Shown here: positions 57,211 to 64,000 of the stretch, piece by piece
How the letters are laid out: every line of letters starts with the position of its first letter
Position numbering within the stretch: the stretch's first letter is position 1
Source of the DNA: Saposhnikovia divaricata
Lineage: Eukaryota > Streptophyta > Magnoliopsida > Apiales > Apiaceae
Direction of reading: 5' to 3'
Assembly: GCA_036435485.1 (NCBI GenBank)
Contig: CM071596.1
Location: 15,466,001-15,530,000 of the forward strand
DNA length: 64,000 nucleotides
The notes under the pieces: model-generated
The model's database searches: none
What the model was told of the DNA's origin: nothing
The model's input: only the letters and a program-made list of their open reading frames with translations
Program-made: the position numbers and the translations under genes

Positions 57211-58146
57211 ATGTCGACATCCGGACCAGCCGACATTCGTTCCAGCCGAGACAGATCCCCCACACCTTACCCGCACGGGTTACGAGATTCCAGTTCGGGT
57301 TCAGATAGTGATCCATCAGAGGAGTACATGCCGCTTGATAGCGTTTCGGAGGACTCTTCGGTCCAGATCCTTACACCTTCTCCTCCGCATGTGATAGATA
57401 TAGCAGATTCCCCAGACCAGATCATAGAGGTAGTCGATTTACCTACTCCTGTGACGGCTGTAGAGACTCCTACTCTTGCTACTGAGCAGCCTGCTCAGAC
57501 TCCAGCTCCTGAGGCGTACAGGCATGAGACACCCGAGCCATTTATATCCGAGCCGATTGTGGAGGGCCAGTTTTCGCCCATTCGCACCGGAGTAGCAGCA
57601 CCTACTTCTTCTATGCCAGTCTATGTGATGACTTCAGCAACTCCTACCATACCAGATTACATGCTGCCATCAGTCGGAGATACCCCAGCTTGTGACACGG
57701 CTCCACCTGCACCTACCATCCATATCCCGGCTCCAGTGGTGATGATATCTTCTGCCCCAGTTTTTCCAACTCAGCCTGCCGGTATGCCTACACAGCCTAT
57801 AGTGGGTAGAGAGCCAGTGCCCTGGATTGTTCATGATCACCTTTACCAACAGTTTCGCTGGGTTTGGGCGCGCTACGAGGAGATCTTTGCTACGAGGGAT
57901 GCCATTTTGCGATTATTGTCAGTGGATCCTATTACAGTTCACGGAGGTGGTAGTCTACTTGTGAGGGATGTACCCATGGAGATCGTACATCAGATCTCTA
58001 TTTCTATCTTGACAGGGCTGCGGACTGATATCACAGCCTTACCATCTTCCAACACCGGAGCTGTGGACCGTAGCACTATTGCCGACATGATCACTAGAGC
58101 AGTTGAGGAGTTTCACAGGCGTGTCATGGAGATGTTCGGTCATTGA
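57211..58146 (+). CDS. Extra ORF (ORF0) upstream of gag in Tekay element 2
   Basis: 311 codons starting ~175 bp after the primer site. It matches ORF0 of element 1 from end to end: the same opening (MSTS, then DRSPTPYPHG), an acidic SGSDSDPSEE run, then VQILTPSPPHVID with SUMO-interaction-like VIDI (61-64) and IIEVVDL (71-77). A variable Pro/Thr-rich middle (80-200) has several indels relative to element 1. The conserved C-terminal domain spans 203-311 (VPWIVHDHLYQQF to the end). The third SUMO-motif-like copy of element 1 is replaced here by PVTAVETP. No known domain recognised. It is a separate frame from gag, 430 bp upstream, so gag would need reinitiation, an internal start or splicing. 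Confidence 0.75.
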   Translation: MSTSGPADIRSSRDRSPTPYPHGLRDSSSGSDSDPSEEYMPLDSVSEDSSVQILTPSPPHVIDIADSPDQIIEVVDLPTPVTAVETPTLATEQPAQTPAPEAYRHETPEPFISEPIVEGQFSPIRTGVAAPTSSMPVYVMTSATPTIPDYMLPSVGDTPACDTAPPAPTIHIPAPVVMISSAPVFPTQPAGMPTQPIVGREPVPWIVHDHLYQQFRWVWARYEEIFATRDAILRLLSVDPITVHGGGSLLVRDVPMEIVHQISISILTGLRTDITALPSSNTGAVDRSTIADMITRAVEEFHRRVMEMFGH

Positions 58147-58576
58147 GATCACTACCGATGTTGTAGCTTGGATTTTTCACTATGTTTCGAGGATAGACTT
58201 CTGTTAGGGTGCTTATGTTTGTACCTAGTTGTCGTAGATAGATCTGCACCCTGTTGATTTAGTAGTTGGATGTATTAGTTGGCTAGAGGACTTTGATTGT
58301 AGTCTTTGTTTTGACCTGTTGTACCAGTTGAAACTATATGTTAATATTCGTACTTTTACGTTTTATCTGTTTCAGATTTATTATTACTGTTGCTCTCTAT
58401 TAGTAGTACCTCTGTTTAAAAAAAAATGATGATCTGTCTAAATGTCGTATAAGTTAAATTTTCCGAAATCGATATATGACCTTGAGGATTTACAGCACCA
58501 GCATTGATACTCTGATCGGTATATATATCTCACTTTGTTTAACCAGACTCTATATTCTTAATCTTAATAGAAAAAG
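58147..58576 (+). other. Spacer between ORF0 and gag (element 2)
   Basis: 430 bp, T-rich, non-coding. A plus-strand TTTCAG at about 58371-58376 could serve as a splice acceptor, but no donor was established. Confidence 0.5.
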
Positions 58577-61500
58577 ATGCCAAGAAGAGGTAGACCCCGC
58601 AAGAACCAAGAGGTACCCCCAGCAGAGGACCAGCATGAAGTTGATCCTCAACCAGAAACCGAAACAGAACCTGAACCAGGGCGAGTACCCGCAGCGCAAC
58701 CCAATCCAAATGAACCTATGAATTTACTTGTGGAATTCCTGAGACAATTTACACAAAACCCTCCACCAAGGCAAAGAACACCCCAAATCAGAGTTGATCA
58801 ACCCCCTGCACCCCCAACTAATAATGCAGTTACTTTTAAATCCTTCAAATCCTTAAACCCCCCTGAGTTCAAAGGTACCACTGATCCGATTGAAGCAAGG
58901 ATTTGGTTGCGAGAGATAGAAAAGACCTTTGAGATTGTAGGAGTGGAGGAAGAAAAGAAAACCATCTTTGCAGCTTTCATGCTAAAGGGAGAAGCGAGTT
59001 ATTGGTGGGAGTCAAAAAGAGCCATAGAAGGGAATGCAGCCATACCTTGGGCTAGATTCACTCAACTATTTTTGGAAAAATATTTTCCTAAATATTTGGA
59101 AAACCAGATGGAAATCAAATTTTTGGAACTGAAGCAAGGCAATATGACTGTGGCTGAGTATGAAGCCAAATTTTCGGAACTCTCAAGATTTGTTCCTTAC
59201 CATGTGGATACCGAAGAAAAGAGGGCTAAACGTTTCCAGCTAGGGCTGAAACCGTGGATCCAGAATCGAGTTGCGGTACTAGAAATCACCGACTATGCGA
59301 CTTTAGTCCAGAAAGCATCTATTGTCGAAAGTGGTTCTGAATTGTACTCAAAGGATAAGGATATCAAGAAAAGAAAGTTTCAGAATCATGGATCTAGTTT
59401 TGAGAGAAAGTCTGATGATCGAAATGCAAAGAAACCGTTTGTGAGACGGGAAGAGAGAAGCAATGCCGTAAGGAGATTTGGGAATCAGGACACTAGGGGG
59501 AACAACCAGAAGTTCAGACCCCCTCAGACAGCAAATTTACTTCAAGGAAGGTCGCCATTACCTGAATGCGGCACTTGTGGAAGGAAGCACCCAGGACCGT
59601 GTAACCTTGCCAGCATTGTGTGCTACACTTGTGGACAGAAAGGCCATTACTCTTCCAACTGCAAGGAGAGAGAAAAGGCAACTACTTGTTTCAAATGCGG
59701 GAAGAAGGGACACATAGCACGAGATTGCAGGTCACCACCAAAGGAGACCACTGTACCTAGATTGATGGCACCTCCTAGCAACAAGCCAACTGCCCGTACT
59801 TTCAACATGACAGTAAAGGATGCTATTGCCGATAACGATGTGATTGCAGGTACGCTTTTGGTAAATTCTGTAGATGCATGTGTTTTAATTGATTCGGGAG
59901 CAACAAGATCTTTCATATCGGAGAGTTTTATGAACAAGCTAAATATTCAGTCTGTACCGTTAGGAGAGACCTTGATTATAGAAGTAGCAAATCAGGAAAA
60001 AGTTCCTGTAGATCAGATATGCCCAGATTGCGGAATCGAAATTCAAGGACAACGCTTCGATGCAAATCTTCTTTCCTTTAACCTAGGGGAGTTTGATATA
60101 ATTCTTGGAATGGATTGGTTAGCACGATACGATACGCAAATCAACTGTCGGCGTAAGTGGGTTAGTTTAAAGGCTTCGGACGGCAAAAGAATACATTTTC
60201 GCGGAAGGAAACCGATTCGTAATTTTCTGACTATGATCCAAGCAAAGAAGCTGCTAAGGCAAGGTTGTCAAGCCTACTTAGCTCATGTGGTTGATAGCGA
60301 GAAGCAAGCCCCTGCTATTGACGAAATTCCTGTAGTGAATCAATTTGAAGATGTCTTTCCTGAAGAATTACCAGGATTACCTCCTGACCGAGAAATAGAA
60401 TTCACTATCGATCTTGCCCCTGGAACGGCACCGATTTCTAAAGCACCATACCGAATGGCCCCAATTGAGATGAAGGAGTTGGCCACACAACTGCAAGAAC
60501 TATTAGACAAAGGCGTAATTCGACCCAGCGTGTCCCCTTGGGGAGCTCCAGTGTTATTTGTGAAGAAGAAAGACGGATCTATGAGATTGTGCATAGATTA
60601 TCGAGAACTAAACAAGATGACGATCAAGAATAGATACCTCTTGCCACGAATTGATGATTTGTTCGATCAGCTTAAGGGAGCAGCTTATTTTTCTAAGATT
60701 GATCTTAGATCGGGTTATCACCAGTTGAAGATCAAACCTGAAGATGTACCAAAGACGGCCTTTAGGACTCGCTATGGACATTACGAATTTCTAGTGATGC
60801 CTTTTGGATTGACGAATGCTCCAGCTGCTTTCATGGATTTGATGAATCGCATATTCAAGAAATATTTGGACAAGTCCGTGATTGTATTTATTGATGACAT
60901 CTTGATTTACTCTAAGAATCAAGAAGAACACGCAGAGCACCTCCGAACAGTGTTGGAAACTTTACGCAAGGAAAGGTTGTATGCAAAATTCTCTAAGTGC
61001 GAATTTTGGCTAAGTTCAGTGCAATTCCTAGGACACATTGTGAGCAGTGAAGGAATTTCGATTGACCCTGCGAAAGTGGAGGCTGTTGCAAACTGGGAAA
61101 GGCCAAAGACTCCAACAGAAGTAAGAAGCTTTCTTGGACTAGCAGGATATTATCGGAGATTTGTAATGGATTTTTCGAAGATAGCTACACCATTGACTAA
61201 GCTTACCAGAAAGAATGAGAAGTTTGAATGGACTCCCAAGTGTGAAGAAAGTTTTCAAGAACTTAAGAGACGATTAACATCTGCCTCGGTTTTGACGTTA
61301 CCACACGATACGGGAAATTTTGTAATCTATAGTGATGCTTCCCATAAGGGATTAGGATGCGTATTGATGCAGCATGGAAAAGTAATTGCTTATGCTTCTC
61401 GACAGTTAAAAGATTATGAGATAAGATACCCAACTCACGATCTCGAATTAGCTGCGATTGTTTTTGCACTAAAGATCTGGAGACACTATTTATATGGAGA

Positions 61501-63211
61501 AAAGTGTGAGATCTACACGGATCATAAGAGTCTAAAATATGTCTTCACCCAGAAGGAATTGAATATGAGACAGAGGCGGTGGTTAGAATTAATCAAGGAC
61601 TATGATTGTTCGATTAATTACCATCCAGGGAAGGCCAATGTGGTGGCAGACGCGCTAAGTAGAAAAGAAAGACTCAAGATGGTAGTATCGTCAAAGGAAT
61701 TGATCAAAGAAATTGAGAGATTTGACTTGGAGATTAAGATTCCTGTTCAAACCAATGAAAGAGTATATGAAATCTCCTTACAACCAGAGTTAATCGAAAA
61801 GATTCGTCGTTGTCAAGAGAAAGTGATGGAAGAAGAGAGGGATCAGTTAACAGGAGAAGAATTTCAAAGTCCAAAGGATGTCAAGGGAATTAAAAGATTT
61901 GCTTCTAGAATTTGGATACCGAATGTTGCAGAATTAAAGGAAGAGATTTTGAGCGAAGCACATAATTCGAGGTACTCTATTCATCCCGGGAGCACGAAGA
62001 TGTATCAGGATATCAAGCAAAACTATTGGTGGCCAAACATGAAAAGAGAGATTGCAGAATGGGTAAGTAAGTGTTTAACCTGTCAGAAAGTAAAGGCAGA
62101 ACATCAACGACCAAGTGGACTTTTACAGCCCTTAGAGATACCCGAATGGAAATGGGAGCATATTACCATGGATTTTGTCGTAGGATTGCCCCGAACTAAA
62201 GCCAGCCATGATGCAATTTGGGTTATTGTTGACCGACTCACTAAGTCTGCGCATTTCCTATTAATCAGTGATAAGTACTCTGTTGAAAGATTGGTGAACC
62301 TATACCTAAAGGAAATTGTGGTTCGTCATGGGGTGCCCGTTTCAATTGTATCTGATAGGGATGCCCGCTTTACTTCCCGATTTTGGAAAAGTTTCCAAGA
62401 ATGTCTAGGCACGAAGTTGAATCTGAGTACTGCATATCACCCCCAGACCGACGGACAAAGTGAAAGAACAATTCAAACAGTTGAGGATATGTTAAGAGCC
62501 TGTGCACTTGATTTTAAAGGAAGTTGGGATGAGCATTTACCCCTAGTCGAGTTTGCTTACAACAACAGTCACCACTCCAGCATAGGCATGGCACCATACG
62601 AAGCGCTATACGGAAGAAAGTGCAGATCACCGTTATACTGGGATGAAGTAGGGGAAAGAAAGATACTAGGGCCAAAACTACTTCAACAAACTAAGCAAGC
62701 AACCGAAGTGATTCGAAGAAGGTTAGTTGCAGCTCAGGATCGACAGAGAAAGTATGCGAATCAAAAGAGAAAGGACAAAGCATTCGAAGTAGGAGATAAA
62801 GTGATGCTGAAAGTTTCACCTTGGAAGGGGGTGATGAGATTCGGAAAGAAAGGCAAATTGAGTCCCAGATATATAGGACCTTTTGAGATTCTCAAGAAGA
62901 TAGGACCACTAGCTTATCAGTTGGCCCTACCTCCAGACCTCCAGCATATTCATGACGTTTTTCATGTTTCTGCGTTAAGAGAATACCATTCCGATTTCAG
63001 ACATGTCATAACCTACGATCCAGTGGAAATTCGTCCTGACCTGACATACGAAGAGCAACCAGTACAGATTCTAGATCACAAGGTGCAAGAGTTAAGGACT
63101 AAGCAAATCAATTTGGTGAAAGTACTTTGGAGAAATCATCAAGTGGAAGAAGCTACGTGGGAATTAGAAAGCGAAATGCGAATTAAGTATCCTGAATTGT
63201 TTAGTGCGTAG
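58577..63211 (+). CDS. Tekay gag-pol polyprotein with chromodomain (element 2)
   Basis: One frame of 1,544 codons, very similar to the polyprotein of element 1 from residue ~85 onward. Gag is followed by two CCHC knuckles at ~349-362 and ~371-384 ([28 protein letters not shown]). Protease has DSGA at 439; RT has the usual MPFGLTNAP and FIDD at 771-774; RNase H has SDASHKG near 918. Then come the integrase zinc region and DDE core, and a C-terminal chromodomain-like segment (from [15 protein letters not shown]). It would carry out packaging, reverse transcription and integration. Private changes at positions conserved in element 1 include RYLLPRIDD for KYPLPRIDD in RT and [10 protein letters not shown] for [10 protein letters not shown] in integrase. 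The N-terminal ~60 residues (Pro/Glu-rich) are variable between the two elements. Confidence 0.95.
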   Translation: MPRRGRPRKNQEVPPAEDQHEVDPQPETETEPEPGRVPAAQPNPNEPMNLLVEFLRQFTQNPPPRQRTPQIRVDQPPAPPTNNAVTFKSFKSLNPPEFKGTTDPIEARIWLREIEKTFEIVGVEEEKKTIFAAFMLKGEASYWWESKRAIEGNAAIPWARFTQLFLEKYFPKYLENQMEIKFLELKQGNMTVAEYEAKFSELSRFVPYHVDTEEKRAKRFQLGLKPWIQNRVAVLEITDYATLVQKASIVESGSELYSKDKDIKKRKFQNHGSSFERKSDDRNAKKPFVRREERSNAVRRFGNQDTRGNNQKFRPPQTANLLQGRSPLPECGTCGRKHPGPCNLASIVCYTCGQKGHYSSNCKEREKATTCFKCGKKGHIARDCRSPPKETTVPRLMAPPSNKPTARTFNMTVKDAIADNDVIAGTLLVNSVDACVLIDSGATRSFISESFMNKLNIQSVPLGETLIIEVANQEKVPVDQICPDCGIEIQGQRFDANLLSFNLGEFDIILGMDWLARYDTQINCRRKWVSLKASDGKRIHFRGRKPIRNFLTMIQAKKLLRQGCQAYLAHVVDSEKQAPAIDEIPVVNQFEDVFPEELPGLPPDREIEFTIDLAPGTAPISKAPYRMAPIEMKELATQLQELLDKGVIRPSVSPWGAPVLFVKKKDGSMRLCIDYRELNKMTIKNRYLLPRIDDLFDQLKGAAYFSKIDLRSGYHQLKIKPEDVPKTAFRTRYGHYEFLVMPFGLTNAPAAFMDLMNRIFKKYLDKSVIVFIDDILIYSKNQEEHAEHLRTVLETLRKERLYAKFSKCEFWLSSVQFLGHIVSSEGISIDPAKVEAVANWERPKTPTEVRSFLGLAGYYRRFVMDFSKIATPLTKLTRKNEKFEWTPKCEESFQELKRRLTSASVLTLPHDTGNFVIYSDASHKGLGCVLMQHGKVIAYASRQLKDYEIRYPTHDLELAAIVFALKIWRHYLYGEKCEIYTDHKSLKYVFTQKELNMRQRRWLELIKDYDCSINYHPGKANVVADALSRKERLKMVVSSKELIKEIERFDLEIKIPVQTNERVYEISLQPELIEKIRRCQEKVMEEERDQLTGEEFQSPKDVKGIKRFASRIWIPNVAELKEEILSEAHNSRYSIHPGSTKMYQDIKQNYWWPNMKREIAEWVSKCLTCQKVKAEHQRPSGLLQPLEIPEWKWEHITMDFVVGLPRTKASHDAIWVIVDRLTKSAHFLLISDKYSVERLVNLYLKEIVVRHGVPVSIVSDRDARFTSRFWKSFQECLGTKLNLSTAYHPQTDGQSERTIQTVEDMLRACALDFKGSWDEHLPLVEFAYNNSHHSSIGMAPYEALYGRKCRSPLYWDEVGERKILGPKLLQQTKQATEVIRRRLVAAQDRQRKYANQKRKDKAFEVGDKVMLKVSPWKGVMRFGKKGKLSPRYIGPFEILKKIGPLAYQLALPPDLQHIHDVFHVSALREYHSDFRHVITYDPVEIRPDLTYEEQPVQILDHKVQELRTKQINLVKVLWRNHQVEEATWELESEMRIKYPELFSA

Positions 63212-63236
63212 ACTTGATTCCGAGGACGGAATCCTT

Positions 63237-63250
63237 TAAGGGGGGAAGGC
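63237..63250 (+). promoter_or_regulatory. Polypurine tract of Tekay element 2
   Basis: taaggggggaaggc directly before the 3' LTR. Confidence 0.85.
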
Positions 63251-64000
63251 TGTAATAACCGCAAATTTTCGAATAATATTTTCTACTCGTTATTTAAATT
63301 TATTTAAGGTCAATGCGTTAATATATTTAATTAGCGTATTTTTGGTTAAATTTTAAAATTTTATATTCGTATGTAAATAAATGTTTATTTTATCTATTCA
63401 TCTATATTTAATAGGTATTTATTTAAATTAGAAAATTTAGGAAATAGGATTTTAATTTTGGACGGATAATATTTTATATCGCAGAATTTATTTTAGAGAA
63501 CGACATTTGGGTCTCGTTATAATTATCCAGCAGGAAAACGACGATTTTAATGTTTCGGTTTTAACTGTTCGGGTCGTTAAAAACAAGAAGGAGACAGCAT
63601 TTCTCGATTACAGTATTCAAGTAATTCTTTTCTAAGCACAATTTTTCTTTCACAAAACACAACATCACTTTTGCAAAACACGAATTGTTCTAACCCTTTT
63701 CTTTCACAGAACACTAAATGTTCTAGCTCTTCTTTTAGTTCCCTCGTGTCCTTCTTTTTTTAAAAATAATTGTCTCAGACCCACCTCATTTTTTTTCAAG
63801 CACGGTTATATCTCTCATTAGTCACTTGGTCACAATACAAACCACCCCATCCTTTTGTTCCTGCAAAAAGCTATCACCCCCTCTATTTCCTTCAACCAAA
63901 AACCCAAATTGTTTCTCCCTTCCTTTCATCAAGTAGAAACCGAGCTCATAAGTCATACCCACAAGCTTACATTTTATTTCTCTACAGCCAGAAACACAAA
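63251..64000 (+). repeat. 3' LTR of Tekay element 2 (cut by window end)
   Basis: The first 750 bp of the LTR, colinear with 52888-53640. Differences seen: agctcaatg/aggtcaatg, ctatttatc/ctattcatc, gacggcat/gacagcat, acattaaat/acactaaat and a T/A run-length change. Confidence 0.93.

Larger units (their letters stand above)
52888..64000 (+). mobile_element. Ty3/gypsy chromovirus, Tekay/Del clade (element 2, incomplete at window edge)
   Basis: Plus-strand element starting TGTAATAACC after ccaac (the presumed target duplication). It contains a 4,134-bp 5' LTR, primer site, ORF0, an intact gag-pol frame, polypurine tract and the first 750 bp of the 3' LTR. Within those 750 bp about four or five differences from the 5' LTR are visible. 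It is therefore young but older than element 1. Confidence 0.95.

Overview
This is a repeat-rich stretch of a plant nuclear genome, most likely a eudicot with a large genome. The evidence is one intronless pentatricopeptide-repeat (PPR) gene set in AT-rich DNA that is otherwise mostly LTR retrotransposons, Helitrons and MITEs. The species cannot be named from sequence alone. No bacterial features, CRISPR arrays, rRNA genes or intact tRNA genes are visible. All identifications come from reading motifs and aligning repeats by eye.

Layout. 1-8.4 kb is gene-proximal DNA. It holds a long (GA)n tract, a hAT-type MITE with an 8-bp target duplication, and a complete 630-residue E-class PPR gene on the minus strand. 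8.4-15.6 kb is a patchwork of ~170-bp tandem repeats, an ~860-bp segmental duplication, a Mutator-like MITE with long terminal inverted repeats, tRNA-like (SINE-type) modules and Helitron ends. 15.6-24.7 kb is a Ty3/gypsy element of the Tat lineage (8,776 bp, TSD caagg) nested in a small MITE. It has one long gag-pro-RT-RH-aRH-INT frame, a truncated integrase C-terminus, an antisense ORF, and a 55-bp hairpin-bearing tandem array before its 3' LTR. 24.7-31 kb looks like a long plus-strand Helitron with a copia-like solo LTR and a hAT-like MITE inside it. 31-49.3 kb holds two head-to-tail minus-strand Helitrons; the first is split by a very young Tekay/Del chromovirus (13,536 bp, TSD tttta, nearly identical 3.6-kb LTRs). 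49.3-52.9 kb has three tandem tRNA-like modules, a MITE between (TA)n tracts and a second Helitron array. A second Tekay/Del chromovirus on the plus strand starts at 52,888 and runs off the window inside its 3' LTR.

How the pieces work together. Both Tekay elements carry the usual gag-pro-RT-RNase H-integrase-chromodomain polyprotein. Each also carries a separate ORF of 311-319 codons between the primer-binding site and gag. This ORF is conserved between the two elements although their LTRs have diverged strongly. Its N-terminal part has acidic-flanked VID[LI]-type motifs that look like SUMO-interaction motifs, and its C-terminal ~110 residues are strongly conserved. It is the best candidate here for something undescribed. 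The Tat element's antisense ORF, with an antisense TATA box, is the second most interesting coding feature.
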